42,123 bases of DNA from an uncultured Propionibacteriaceae bacterium (GTDB lineage Bacteria > Actinomycetota > Actinomycetes > Propionibacteriales > Propionibacteriaceae). Every line of letters starts with the position of its first letter. The stretch's first letter is position 1. Below the pieces are notes generated by a model. The model saw only the letters and a program-made list of their open reading frames with translations. It did not search any database and was not told the DNA's origin. Of the stretch, positions 8,037 to 18,635 are shown piece by piece. The stretch is taken from the NCBI GenBank assembly GCA_936924635.1, contig CAKZHP010000128.1, positions 1 to 42,123 on the forward strand. The letters are read 5' to 3'. The position numbers and the translations under genes were made by a program.

Positions 8037-8042
8037 ACCCTA
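8037..8042 (-). promoter_or_regulatory. -10 element of a probable leaderless promoter (membrane protein gene)
   Basis: TAGGGT on the minus strand, six bases before the ATG at 8030. Confidence 0.5.
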
Positions 8043-8170
8043 AGGCCGACCGGCCGACCCGGCCGTGCGTGGACCATGTCGTTCGGCGCGCGTGACCTCG
8101 TACGGGCACGGGCGGCGCGACCTGGAGCGTGCTGGCTGCACGCGCGGGGGTGTTCTGGCGCGCGACGGGC

Positions 8171-8176
8171 TACCTT
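8171..8176 (+). promoter_or_regulatory. -10 element of a probable leaderless promoter (asparaginase gene)
   Basis: TACCTT lies six bases before the GTG at 8183. It decides the start, since an in-frame upstream ATG at 8129 would place the promoter inside the coding region. Confidence 0.5.
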
Positions 8177-8182
8177 GGGCGG

Positions 8183-9124
8183 GTGACGGATCCGGTGCTG
8201 GTCGAGGTCGTGCGGGGTGGGCTCGTGGAGAGCGTGCACCACGCGCGCGCCGTGGTGGTCGAGCCGTCGGGGAGGACGTGGGCCGTCGGCGACGTCGAGG
8301 CCCCCGTGTACGCCCGGTCGGCCTGGAAACCCGCGCAGGCCATCGCGATGCTGCGCGAGGGGCTGGACGTGGAGGGTGCCGACCTGGCGCTCAGCGCGGC
8401 CTCCCACTTCGGAGAGGACTTCCACATCGCCGGCGTGCGACGGATCCTCCAGGGCGCGGGGCTGGAGGAGTCGGCCCTGCAGAACACCCCCGATCTGCCG
8501 ATCGGGCAGGCGGCCCGCACCGACTGGATCCGTGCCGGGCTGGCAGCGGCCTCGATCGCCCAGAACTGCTCGGGCAAGCACGCCGCGATGCTTCGGACGT
8601 GCGTGCGAGCCGGTCTGCCGACGGAGTCCTACCTGTCGCCGGCCCACCGGTTGCAGAGCGCCATCCGTGGCGTGATCGCGGAGCTCTCGCACGAGCCGGT
8701 GCCGGAGCCGACCGTCGACGGGTGCGGAGCGCCCGCCTTCGCCACCTCGCTGGTGGGCCTGGCGCGGACGTTCGGGACCGTCGCATCGGCCACCGCCGGT
8801 CCTGCGGCGCAGGTGGCCAACGCCTACCGTGAGCACCCCGAGTACGCCTCCGGCACCGGTGCGGACGACGCGCTGCTGCAAGGTGCCGTCCCGGGACTGA
8901 TCTGCAAGGCGGGTGCGGAGGGCGTGCTGGCCGCCGGTCTTCCCGACGGTACGGGGATCGCACTCAAGATCATGGACGGGGCCTCCCGTGGCCGCCGAGA
9001 GCTGCTGGTGGCGCTGCTGCGCCAGGTCGGCGTCGACGCCCCGGGGCTCGCCGGGCTGGCCACCTCGCCGGTGCTCGGCCACGGCGAGCCTGTGGGCACC
9101 GTACGGGCGGTCCGTCTGCCCTGA
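8183..9124 (+). CDS. Asparaginase (asparaginase II / thermolabile family)
   Basis: The 313-residue product matches the pfam Asparaginase_II family, which is distinct from the classical E. coli AnsA/AnsB enzymes and hydrolyses L-asparagine to aspartate and ammonia. Family segments seen are the N-terminal VEVVRGGLVESVHH, the SAASHFGE region, the NCSGKHAAML motif and DGCGAPAF. It is probably cytoplasmic, as no signal peptide is seen. The start is taken as GTG 8183 because of the TACCTT element six bases before it. A longer reading from ATG 8129 would add 18 residues that do not look like family sequence. Confidence 0.88.
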   Translation: MTDPVLVEVVRGGLVESVHHARAVVVEPSGRTWAVGDVEAPVYARSAWKPAQAIAMLREGLDVEGADLALSAASHFGEDFHIAGVRRILQGAGLEESALQNTPDLPIGQAARTDWIRAGLAAASIAQNCSGKHAAMLRTCVRAGLPTESYLSPAHRLQSAIRGVIAELSHEPVPEPTVDGCGAPAFATSLVGLARTFGTVASATAGPAAQVANAYREHPEYASGTGADDALLQGAVPGLICKAGAEGVLAAGLPDGTGIALKIMDGASRGRRELLVALLRQVGVDAPGLAGLATSPVLGHGEPVGTVRAVRLP

Positions 9125-9141
9125 TCCCGTACGCCTGCGCC

Positions 9142-9147
9142 TAGGGT
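9142..9147 (+). promoter_or_regulatory. -10 element of a probable leaderless promoter (ThuA-like gene)
   Basis: TAGGGT lies six bases before the GTG at 9154, in the 29-base gap after the asparaginase gene. Confidence 0.5.
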
Positions 9148-9153
9148 GAGCTC

Positions 9154-9810
9154 GTGGCAAGGGTGAGGATCTTCAGCGGCGGCGGACGCTACGGCGACCC
9201 GTGGCACCCCTTCACGCAGACGTCGGCGGCGGTCGCCGACATCCTGACGGGCGCAGGTCACGGCACCGAGGTCGTGCGTGACCTGCCCGCGTCCCTGACC
9301 GACCTCGGCGCGGTCGACGTGCTCGTGGTCAACGCGGGCGGCCAGCCGACCGAGGAGATCGTGCCGGACCCCGAGTGGGCCGCGGCGTTCGACGACCTTG
9401 GACGCTGGCTGGACCAGGGCGGACGCCTCCTGGGCCTTCACACCGCGGCCAACGCCTTTCCCGACTGGCCCGACTGGCCTGCCCGGCTGGGCGGACGCTG
9501 GGTGCGCGGCACGTCGTTCCACCCCGAGCGCTCCGAGGCGAGCTTCGGTCCCTGCCCTGGCGCGGCGAAGCACCCGGTGTGGGACGGGCTCGACACGGTC
9601 GAGGCCGACGACGAGCGCTACTCCTCGATGGAGGTCGCTCCCGGTTCCGTACGGCTCGTGCAGCACGTGACCGACGGAGTCACCGAGGTGATGGGGTGGG
9701 CCAACGGCGGGCACGTCTTGTACGACGGTCTGGGCCACGACGCCCGCTCGTACGAGTCGCCCAGCCGCGCGCGGCTGCTGCTCAACGAGGTGAGCTGGCT
9801 GCTGGGCTGA
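9154..9810 (+). CDS. ThuA-like domain protein
   Basis: The 218-residue product has the ThuA fold, a class I glutamine-amidotransferase-like alpha/beta domain linked to trehalose or other sugar metabolism. Visible family segments are FSGGGRYGDPWHPF at the N-terminus, DVLVVNAGG, the GGRLLGLHTAANAF loop and the late MGWANGGHVLYDGLGHD. The nucleophilic cysteine of true amidotransferases is absent, as usual in ThuA proteins. Function in sugar turnover is family knowledge; nothing nearby confirms it. GTG start chosen from the -10 element six bases upstream. Confidence 0.82.
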   Translation: MARVRIFSGGGRYGDPWHPFTQTSAAVADILTGAGHGTEVVRDLPASLTDLGAVDVLVVNAGGQPTEEIVPDPEWAAAFDDLGRWLDQGGRLLGLHTAANAFPDWPDWPARLGGRWVRGTSFHPERSEASFGPCPGAAKHPVWDGLDTVEADDERYSSMEVAPGSVRLVQHVTDGVTEVMGWANGGHVLYDGLGHDARSYESPSRARLLLNEVSWLLG

Positions 9811-9812
9811 TC

Positions 9813-10013
9813 TCAGGCCGGCCTGCGGGTGACGATGACCATGTAGGTGCTCGAGACGAGGTACGGAATCGTCAGGGCGGCACGCACGACGAGCAGCACG
9901 ACCCGTACGAGGACCTCCGCGACAGCCAGGGCGGCGCCCACGGACGAGGCCCGGCGCCGGGCGTCGAGAGTCGGTGTCACCAGGTCGTCGCTTGGGGACG
10001 GACCAGTCAGCAT
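9813..10013 (-). CDS. Small hypothetical membrane protein, 66 residues
   Basis: The frame encodes a polar N-terminus with an SSVGAALAVAEVLVRVVLLV stretch, then a second hydrophobic part and a short basic tail (VTRRPA). One or two membrane helices are likely. Its stop lies two bases beyond the stop of the convergent ThuA-like gene. There is neither a strong Shine-Dalgarno sequence nor a leaderless-type -10 before the ATG, so I am unsure it is translated. No family recognised. Confidence 0.4.
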   Translation of the reverse strand: MLTGPSPSDDLVTPTLDARRRASSVGAALAVAEVLVRVVLLVVRAALTIPYLVSSTYMVIVTRRPA

Positions 10014-10078
10014 CGGCGTCAGCGTCGCTCCACCCGTGGGTCCCCATGCTCGGGACGCTACCGGGCGCTGGAGTCAGG

Positions 10079-11944
<1,866 letters not shown>

Positions 11945-12098
11945 GCGGGGTCCTTCGTACGAAGATGGGAGGCTGCGGCTGCGCAGCCTGCACGAGTGTA
12001 CGGGGTGCACGCCTCTTGCCCCGACCGGCCACTGCCCGCGGGCGTCAGGCACCGGTGTGCGCCTTGGCCCTGACGCGTACGCCTCGGCGGCGATCGGG

Positions 12099-12296
12099 TC
12101 AGACGGCCATCCGCTTGGGCTGCCGCATGGCGAACGCCTCGAGGGTGAGCATTCCTCGCAGGACCTCGTCCACCTCCTCACGGAACATCTCGTCCTCAGA
12201 GGCGTCGCGAGCGGCGCGCAGCACGGCGCGTACGCGCTTCTCGGCCGACGTGCCGAGCACTTCAGGGGTCACGCGGTTAGAGGTGCGTGGAGACAT
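12099..12296 (-). CDS. Small hypothetical protein, 65 residues
   Basis: A 65-residue soluble, helical, charged protein (SAEKRVRAVLRAARDASEDE in the middle, tail MRQPKRMAV). I do not recognise a family. It lies upstream of typA on the same strand with a 154-base gap, so co-transcription is possible. No clear Shine-Dalgarno sequence or six-base-spaced -10 is seen, which lowers confidence, but the composition looks coding. Confidence 0.45.
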   Translation of the reverse strand: MSPRTSNRVTPEVLGTSAEKRVRAVLRAARDASEDEMFREEVDEVLRGMLTLEAFAMRQPKRMAV

Positions 12297-12465
12297 GGTG
12301 AACGTCCGTTCGACTCGTCGGCCTCGCGGCCGGGTGGTCCGGTTGCCCGGGGGGAAGATCCACGCGATGTCGCCATCGCAAGTCTGGTCCGGAATCTAGC
12401 GGCGTCCGTGTCTCGTGAGCCCCATCAGCGCTCGACACGCCGGGGTTGATTCTGATCGAGGGCCG

Positions 12466-13959
12466 TCACTCCCTCCTCAGGAGGTTCTCCAGGTCGGGGC
12501 GGAGCGCCTTGCCGGTGCCGACGCGGGAGTTGCGGTAGCTCCAGGTGAAGTAGATGACGAAGCCGATGGCCAGCCAGACCAGGAACCGGACCCAGGTGTC
12601 GAGGCCGAGGTTCAGCATCAGGTAGAGGCAGATCAGCGCAGACACGATCGGCAGCACGGGCGACAACGGCACCCGGAACGGGGCCACGACGTCGGGGCGC
12701 TGGCGCCGCAGCACCGGGACGCCCAGCGACACCAGCACGAACGCCGACAGGGTGCCGATGTTCACCATCTCCTCGAGCTTGCCGACCGGGGTGAGCCCGG
12801 CCACCAGCGCCACCACGACGGTGACGAGGATCGAGATCAGGTACGGCGTCTGGAAGCGGGGATGCACCTTCGCGAGGCCCATCGGGAGCAGGTTGTCGCG
12901 GCACATCGCGAAGATGATGCGGGTGGCGCCGATCATCAGGGTCAGCACCACGGTGGTGAGGCCGGCCACGGCACCCGCGGAGATCACCGTGGCCATCCAG
13001 TTCTGCCCGTGGTAGGCGAACGCGTTGGCCAGGGCCGCCTTGGGGTCGAGCTGGTCGTAGCGGACCATGCCCGTGACGACGGCCGCCACGGCGCAGTAGA
13101 GCACGGTGCAGATCGCCAGCGAGCCGATGATGCCGCGCGGGATGTCGCGCTGCGGGTTGCGGGCCTCCTCGGCCGTGGTCGCCACCACGTCGAAGCCGAT
13201 GTACGCGAAGAACACCAGCGCGGCACCGGCGAGCACACCGCCGATGCCGAACGCCGACGGGGTCTGGCCGGTCAGCACCTGGATCAGCGGGGCCGACCAG
13301 CCCTCGCTCGCCGGGATCGCCACCGGCTCGGGCACGAACGGGGCGTAGTTCGAGGCCGACACGAAGCGCAGACCCATGACGATGACGAACAGCACGATGA
13401 ACAGCTTCACGGCGACGAGCACCAGGTTGACGCGCATCGACTCCTTGATGCCGACGGTGATGAGGATGCCCAGCACCACCACCAGGGCCATGGCGACCAG
13501 GTCGACCGAGCCGCCGTACCCGATCGAGGCGGGGATGTGGATGCCGATCTTCTCCAGGAAGACCCCGAGGTAGGCCGACCAGCCCTGCGACACGACGCTG
13601 GCGCCCAGGAACATCTCCAGGATCAGGTCCCAGCCGATGACCCAGGCGAAGAGCTCGCCGAGGCTCGCGTACGAGAACGTGTAGGCCGAGCCGGAGACCG
13701 GCACCGCACTGGAGAACTCCGCGTAGCACATGGCGGCCAGGCCGCAGCAGACGGCGGCGACGATGAAGGAGATGACGATGGCGGGGCCGGTCATGGAGTG
13801 GGCAACCTTGCCCGTGAGGGTGAAGATGCCGGCACCGATCACGACGCCGACGCCGAAGACCGTGAGGTCGAGGGCGGTGAGGGACTTCTTGAGCTGGTAC
13901 TCCGGCTCGTCCGTGTCTTGCAGGGACTGCTCGATGCTCTTGGTGCGCAGCAGGTTCAT
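12466..13959 (-). CDS. APC-superfamily amino acid permease (CAT/YfnA-like)
   Basis: The 497-residue product is a polytopic cytoplasmic-membrane transporter of the amino acid-polyamine-organocation superfamily, of the cationic amino acid transporter type. It opens with a charged N-terminus, then the TM1 signature FGVGVVIGAGIFTLTG and the TM2-3 region CYAEFSSAVPVSGSAYTF, typical of CAT/YfnA proteins. TM6 shows FFAYIGFDVVATTAEEARNP. About twelve to fourteen helices follow in total. The substrate is an amino acid, possibly cationic, by family only. AAGGAG lies upstream of the ATG. No obvious operon partner. Confidence 0.9.
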   Translation of the reverse strand: MNLLRTKSIEQSLQDTDEPEYQLKKSLTALDLTVFGVGVVIGAGIFTLTGKVAHSMTGPAIVISFIVAAVCCGLAAMCYAEFSSAVPVSGSAYTFSYASLGELFAWVIGWDLILEMFLGASVVSQGWSAYLGVFLEKIGIHIPASIGYGGSVDLVAMALVVVLGILITVGIKESMRVNLVLVAVKLFIVLFVIVMGLRFVSASNYAPFVPEPVAIPASEGWSAPLIQVLTGQTPSAFGIGGVLAGAALVFFAYIGFDVVATTAEEARNPQRDIPRGIIGSLAICTVLYCAVAAVVTGMVRYDQLDPKAALANAFAYHGQNWMATVISAGAVAGLTTVVLTLMIGATRIIFAMCRDNLLPMGLAKVHPRFQTPYLISILVTVVVALVAGLTPVGKLEEMVNIGTLSAFVLVSLGVPVLRRQRPDVVAPFRVPLSPVLPIVSALICLYLMLNLGLDTWVRFLVWLAIGFVIYFTWSYRNSRVGTGKALRPDLENLLRRE

Positions 13960-14081
13960 GGGGTGCTCCTTCGGGTGCCGGCGTCGCCGACGGCGGGGGG
14001 CACGGACTCTAGCCCGCGGCGGGCGGCCGCGTCAGCGTTCTCGTCTGACTGCCGAGACGGCGGCGCACCATGGGCGCGTGA

Positions 14082-15203
14082 CTACGCCTTCGCTCGGACG
14101 CCCGGGATGCGCTTCTTGAACTCCTCCATGAACAGCTCCTGCACCGCACGGGAGTCGAGGATGCCGTTCAGGCTCGGCAGCTGACCGCCCACGATCCGCT
14201 GGCAGACCACCAGCCACGCCTGGCCCATGGCGAAGGTGAACGCGCCCGCCACGCCGGCAGAGATCGCGCCGCCGGCGACCTGGCCCGCGCCGGGGACCAG
14301 CTTCAGCAGCTGGGTGAAGGAGGCCCGTCCGGCGCTGGTGGCCACGGCCGTGGTGGCGACGGCGGCCATGGCGGCCTTCTGCTCGCTGAGCCCGTACATC
14401 TGGGCGATGCGCGCCATCATCGCCAGCTGCAGCGGCACCAGGACCGCCGCCGACGAGAACGGGATCGGGGTGGCCGCCGCGGCGGCGGCCGCGGTCACCG
14501 TCGCGCCGATGTAGCCCTGCGCCGCGCGCGCCTTAGCGGCGAGGTCAATGCGCTGCGCAGCCGTGAGAGCCGCGTGGACGGCTTCGGGCACAGAGCGAAA
14601 GGTCGCCTGCAAGACGTCCGTCAAGCCGTAGGGCGGCTGACCAGAGAACTGGTCCCTCATGGCGTAGGTCATGAACGGCCGGCCACCGACGATCGGCAGC
14701 TGGAGGCTCTCCACGTGCCGGGCCAGCGCCACCGCGTCGGGGTGGAAACGCCCGTCGCGCATCGGCACCTGGGTGAACACGACGATCACCGGCACCTCGA
14801 GGTCAGCCAGGGCACGGATGAACCTGGCCTCCGGCTCCTCGAAGCGTCGGTCCATGCCGCGCACGCAGTACCAGGCGCAGTGGATCTGCTCGCCGAGCGG
14901 CTGCTTGCGCATCTCGCCGACGGTCTTCTTCAGGTCCTTGATGAGGGCGTCGTCGTCGCGCCCGATTTCCAGGCCCTGGGTGTCGATGAGCCCGAACGTG
15001 CCGCGCTTGTCGATGTAGACGTGGCTGCCCTGGGTGACGGGCTCCCCGATCCCCGTACGCGCCACGTCGGCGCCGAACACGGCGTTGATCAGGGTCGACT
15101 TCCCCGTACCCGTCTTGCCGAACACGGCGAGGTTGAAGCGCCCGATCGCCGCCGCCTGGCGGTCGAACTCGGCGCGGAACTGCTCTGTGAACCAGTCCGG
15201 CAT
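14082..15203 (-). CDS. Era-like GTPase with hydrophobic C-terminal domain
   Basis: The 373-residue protein has an N-terminal G domain: G1 GKTGTGKST (29-37) and G3 as DTQG after GTFGLI. Where NKxD is expected there is VIVVFTQVP with a following RD, so G4 is unusual. The C-terminal part (about 235-350) is Ala-rich and hydrophobic with several glycine-alanine helices, like the DUF697-type membrane-associating domain found behind some Era-like GTPases. A role at the membrane is inference. The ATG at 15203 is supported by TACGCT (15210-15215) exactly six bases upstream; a much longer frame upstream reads antisense to the dehydrogenase gene and is not coding. Confidence 0.78.
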   Translation of the reverse strand: MPDWFTEQFRAEFDRQAAAIGRFNLAVFGKTGTGKSTLINAVFGADVARTGIGEPVTQGSHVYIDKRGTFGLIDTQGLEIGRDDDALIKDLKKTVGEMRKQPLGEQIHCAWYCVRGMDRRFEEPEARFIRALADLEVPVIVVFTQVPMRDGRFHPDAVALARHVESLQLPIVGGRPFMTYAMRDQFSGQPPYGLTDVLQATFRSVPEAVHAALTAAQRIDLAAKARAAQGYIGATVTAAAAAAATPIPFSSAAVLVPLQLAMMARIAQMYGLSEQKAAMAAVATTAVATSAGRASFTQLLKLVPGAGQVAGGAISAGVAGAFTFAMGQAWLVVCQRIVGGQLPSLNGILDSRAVQELFMEEFKKRIPGVRAKA

Positions 15204-15209
15204 ACCGAC

Positions 15210-15215
15210 AGCGTA
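15210..15215 (-). promoter_or_regulatory. -10 element of a probable leaderless promoter (GTPase gene)
   Basis: TACGCT on the minus strand, six bases before the ATG at 15203. Confidence 0.5.
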
Positions 15216-15344
15216 CGGACCCGGGCGCGCCTGGCCCACCCGCGCGCCGCTCCCTGCCCGTGGGCGGCAACAGACTGACACCGAGCGCCGCCCCGAGCGA
15301 GACGGTGTTGGGTGGGAGGAACACCTAGAACCCAGGAGGACGAC

Positions 15345-16505
15345 GTGGCTGTGCGGTTGGGGATCATCGGGCTCGGAGCAGAAGGCGGCATGTACGCCAA
15401 GCTGCTCGCTGACGGACGGGTGCCGTCGATGACGCTGGGTGCCGTGTGCGACATCGACGAGTCGAAGCGGGCCCTGGCCGAGAAGGCCGGTGTGCCGTTC
15501 TACACCGACTACCTGGAGATGCTCGACGGTGGCGAGGTCGACGCCGTCGTGACGACCGTGCCCCACTACCTGCACCCCGAGATGGGGATCGCCTCGCTCG
15601 ACAAGGGGGTGCACGTGCTGCTGGAGAAGCCTGTCGGCGTGTACACCAAGCAGGCCCGCGCGGTCATCGACCACGCGGCGACGAAGCCCGAGCTGGTCAC
15701 CGGTGTGTTCTTCAACCAGCGCACCAACCCGCTCTACCGCGAGCTCAAGGAGCTGCTGTCGTCGGGCGAGCTGGGGGCGCTGCGGCACACCTCGTGGATC
15801 ATCACCACCTGGTACCGGCCGCAGGGCTACTACGAGCAGTCCGAGTGGCGGGCCACGTGGGGCGGCGAGGGCGGCGGCGTGCTCGTCAACCAGGCACCGC
15901 ACCAGCTCGACCTGTGGCAGTGGCTGTGCGGCGTACCCAAGTCGGTCTTCGCCAAGTGCGCCTTCGGGTTCCAGCGCGACATCGCCGTGGAGGACGAGGT
16001 GAACGCGCTTGTCGACTTCGGCGGCGGCGCCACCGGTCACTTCCTCACCAGCACCAGCGACCTGGTGGGCACCGACCGGCTGGAGATCCTCTGCGACAAG
16101 GGCAAGATCGTCGTCGAGGACTCGAAGAAGGTCACCATCACCCGCCTGGTGCGGTCGGAGCGCGAGATCAGCGACACCGCCGACATGGAGTTCGTGAAGA
16201 ACCTGTTCACCGGCAAGCTCGACAAGGACGAGCTGTTCACCACCGAGACCAAGGAGTACGGGTCGGTGTGGGGCGAGCAGCACGCGGAGGTGCTGGCGAA
16301 CTTCGCCGCGGCCGTCGAGAAGGGCGGTGACCTGCTCGCTCCGGCTGCTGACGGCATCCACGGTGTACGGCTGGCGAACGCCATGCACCTGTCGTCCTGG
16401 CTCGGGCAGGAGGTCTCGATCGAGGACTTCGACGAGGAGACGTACCTGGCGGAGCTGAACAAGCGCATCGCCGACGAGGGCAAGTTCGAGCAGAGGGAGG
16501 CCTGA
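15345..16505 (+). CDS. Gfo/Idh/MocA-family oxidoreductase
   Basis: The 386-residue product is an NAD(P)-dependent sugar or inositol dehydrogenase-like enzyme. The N-terminal Rossmann fold starts with RLGIIGLGAEGG, followed by VVTTVPHYLHPEM and the family's EKPVGVYTKQA. The C-terminal alpha/beta domain contains VNQAPHQLDLWQWLCG, with the catalytic-type histidine of the family. GTG at 15345 is preceded by AGGAGGA, a strong Shine-Dalgarno sequence. The gene is followed after one base by a sugar isomerase, a common pairing in catabolic operons for inositol, glucuronate or unusual disaccharides. The exact substrate cannot be told. Confidence 0.88.
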   Translation: MAVRLGIIGLGAEGGMYAKLLADGRVPSMTLGAVCDIDESKRALAEKAGVPFYTDYLEMLDGGEVDAVVTTVPHYLHPEMGIASLDKGVHVLLEKPVGVYTKQARAVIDHAATKPELVTGVFFNQRTNPLYRELKELLSSGELGALRHTSWIITTWYRPQGYYEQSEWRATWGGEGGGVLVNQAPHQLDLWQWLCGVPKSVFAKCAFGFQRDIAVEDEVNALVDFGGGATGHFLTSTSDLVGTDRLEILCDKGKIVVEDSKKVTITRLVRSEREISDTADMEFVKNLFTGKLDKDELFTTETKEYGSVWGEQHAEVLANFAAAVEKGGDLLAPAADGIHGVRLANAMHLSSWLGQEVSIEDFDEETYLAELNKRIADEGKFEQREA

Positions 16506-16506
16506 C

Positions 16507-17355
16507 ATGCCGCGCCTGGGTGTACAGATGATGATGCTGAAGGACCAGGTGGCCGCCGACGGGATGTGGGCGACCCTGCAGAAGGTCTCCGACCTCGGGT
16601 ACGACGCCGTCGAGGTCTCGCAGATCCCGATGACGGAGGAGAACACCGCCGACCTGGAGCGGGGTGTCTCGGAGCTCGGGGTGGAGGTCGGAGCGCTGTC
16701 GGTGGCCCTGGACAAGGGGCCGATGCCAGGCATCGACAACCTCACGGAGAACTTCGACAAGATCGTCTCCGACTGCCAGCGGCTCGGCACCCGGTTCGTA
16801 CGGATGGGGATGATGCCGTTCACCGCCATGGTCTCGAGGGAGGCCGTGGAGGCGTGGGCGGGCCAGTGCGAGCCGAAGGCGCAGCAGCTGGCCGCAGAGG
16901 GCATCACGCTCTGCTACCACAACCACCACGTCGACCTGACGAAGTTCGGCGACGAGAAGATCTTCGACATCGTGCGCCGGGTCGCGCCGTCGATGAAGTT
17001 CGAGGTCGACCTGCACTGGGTGCAGCGCGGCGGCATGGCTCCGATCGACATGCTGCGCGAGTACGCAGGGGTGTGCAAGATCATCCACGTCAAGGACTAC
17101 CGCGTCGGGGTGCTGCCCCAGGCCGCGCTCGACAAGGCGGCCAGCGGAGACATGCGGGGCGCGTTCTACGACTTCACGAACCTCGTCCAGTTCGCCGAGG
17201 TGGGGGCGGGCAACATGAACTGGCCTGCCATCCTCCCGGAGGCGGAGAAGGCCGGCGCCGAGTTCTACTTCGTCGAGCAGGACGACACGTACGGGCGCGA
17301 CCCGTTTGACTGCCTTGCCGACTCCCGCGAGTACCTGCGCTCGATCGGCTACTGA
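16507..17355 (+). CDS. Sugar phosphate isomerase/epimerase (xylose-isomerase-like TIM barrel)
   Basis: The 282-residue product belongs to the AP-endonuclease-2 / sugar isomerase superfamily, a TIM barrel whose members isomerise or dehydrate sugars and inositol intermediates with a divalent metal. Segments seen are GYDAVEVSQIPM near the N-terminus, CYHNHHVDL in the middle and FEVDLHWVQRGG and IHVKDYR in the later strands, which supply the usual His/Glu/Asp metal ligands. Tightly coupled to the upstream dehydrogenase (one base between stop and ATG). Together they suggest a two-step oxidoreduction and isomerisation of a sugar; the substrate is unknown. Confidence 0.88.
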   Translation: MPRLGVQMMMLKDQVAADGMWATLQKVSDLGYDAVEVSQIPMTEENTADLERGVSELGVEVGALSVALDKGPMPGIDNLTENFDKIVSDCQRLGTRFVRMGMMPFTAMVSREAVEAWAGQCEPKAQQLAAEGITLCYHNHHVDLTKFGDEKIFDIVRRVAPSMKFEVDLHWVQRGGMAPIDMLREYAGVCKIIHVKDYRVGVLPQAALDKAASGDMRGAFYDFTNLVQFAEVGAGNMNWPAILPEAEKAGAEFYFVEQDDTYGRDPFDCLADSREYLRSIGY

Positions 17356-17371
17356 GTCACACCGCGCATGG

Positions 17372-17400
17372 GCGTCCCTGCTCTGCGGAGCGGGGGGCGC
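17372..17400. terminator. Hairpin between convergent genes
   Basis: GCGTCCCTGCTC pairs with GAGCGGGGGGCGC around a TGCG loop, with a G-T pair and one extra base. It lies between the isomerase and the convergent dehydrogenase gene and may terminate either transcript. Confidence 0.5.
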
Positions 17401-17416
17401 TTCGCGTTGCCAGCGC

Positions 17417-18463
17417 TCAGGCCGCCCAGGGGCCTGGCTGCACGGTGACGGGGGCGTCCGCGGCGAGGGACTCGTCGACGGCCAGGGCGAGCCAGTGGTC
17501 CGTACATCCCTCAGCCAGGGGGTACGGAGCCTCGCCCTCTCCGTGCACCCAGGCGCCCATGCGGTCGAGCAAGGTGGCGACGGCGAGCTCGTCGTCGTTC
17601 CAGCGCTGCTCGGGCCACGGGTTGCGCCACACCACGTCGGCGTCCACGGCGATGTGCTCGGTGGCGTATCCGTTGAGGTCGAGGTCGTGGCCGGTCTGCC
17701 GGCGGGTGAAGCGCGTGCGCACCACCGAGCGGGAGTCGATCAGCCGCACCACCTCGGTGTCACTGATCTCCCCGTGCGAGCCGCGGACGAGCAGCCGGCG
17801 GGACCGCAGCAGGTTGCGGGTCTGGTTGTCGGTGAAGTCGTACAGGCCGCTGGTGCCGCCGAAGTCGAGCGTGGCCAGCACCGTGGCCGTGTCGACGGGG
17901 GTCACGTCGTCGGTCCAGCCGGCTCGGGTGAGCGGGTTCACCAGGGGTGCGGTGGTGCGCATGGCGCGTACGGTGACCGGGCCGGCGTCCGGTGCCAGGA
18001 ACGCCCGCATCAGGGCGACCGCGTGGTAGAGCTGCGTCGACGAGACGTGCACCTGCGTCGGGGTGCCGATGAGCCCGTCCCGTACGGCCGCGATGCGTGC
18101 CGCGTGCATCGGCATCGAGGGGTACTGCTCGGCGACCTGCACCAGCCCGGAGCTACCCACCTCAGCCCAGAGCGCCGTGAGCTCGTCGCGCGTGTCGGCG
18201 GGCGGCGTCTCCGTGAGCACCGGGATGCCGCGGGACACCAGCTCAGCCAGGATGCCCGGGTTCGCGTCCTTGCTCACGGAGGTGACGACGAAGTCGGGGG
18301 ACCGGTCGGCGAGCAGGTCGTCGAGACTGGCGTAGCAGTCGACGGGCAGCTCCCGCGGGCGGCGGGCGACGGCACCGACGCAGTCCACACCGGGCAGGCC
18401 GGCCGCGACCTGCCAGAAGATCTGGGCCCTGAACCCGGCGCCGATCACCGCGAACGTCGTCAT
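17417..18463 (-). CDS. Gfo/Idh/MocA-family oxidoreductase
   Basis: The 348-residue product begins with FAVIGAGFRAQIFW, a Rossmann nucleotide-binding start, and has VLTETPPADTRDEL where the family shows its EKP motif (here ETP). The typical lysine is thus replaced, and its catalytic competence is uncertain. The downstream domain fits the family fold, with NPWPEQRWNDDELAVA near the C-terminus. GAGGAG precedes the ATG. It is convergent with the dehydrogenase-isomerase pair and lies next to an MFS transporter relic, so this was probably a sugar-acquisition locus. Confidence 0.82.
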   Translation of the reverse strand: MTTFAVIGAGFRAQIFWQVAAGLPGVDCVGAVARRPRELPVDCYASLDDLLADRSPDFVVTSVSKDANPGILAELVSRGIPVLTETPPADTRDELTALWAEVGSSGLVQVAEQYPSMPMHAARIAAVRDGLIGTPTQVHVSSTQLYHAVALMRAFLAPDAGPVTVRAMRTTAPLVNPLTRAGWTDDVTPVDTATVLATLDFGGTSGLYDFTDNQTRNLLRSRRLLVRGSHGEISDTEVVRLIDSRSVVRTRFTRRQTGHDLDLNGYATEHIAVDADVVWRNPWPEQRWNDDELAVATLLDRMGAWVHGEGEAPYPLAEGCTDHWLALAVDESLAADAPVTVQPGPWAA

Positions 18464-18635
18464 GCGTGCTCCTCAGGGGATGCTGCAGCCGTCTGTGTCA
18501 CCGTAGCGGCGCCCGGTGCTGTCGCCGTCAGGCCACGATTCTGGCCACGCTTCGCGGCGGTAGGCGCTGATGGCTGCTGACATGGCAGGGGAGTCGCGCC
18601 GTCGTGAAGGTGGGAGGAGCGTGACGCTGACGTTC

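Noticed and set aside
16500..17300. Minus-strand open frame extending upstream of the GTPase start through the dehydrogenase-isomerase genes
   Set aside because: The extended N-terminus reads antisense to real genes, and a leaderless-type -10 supports the ATG at 15203.
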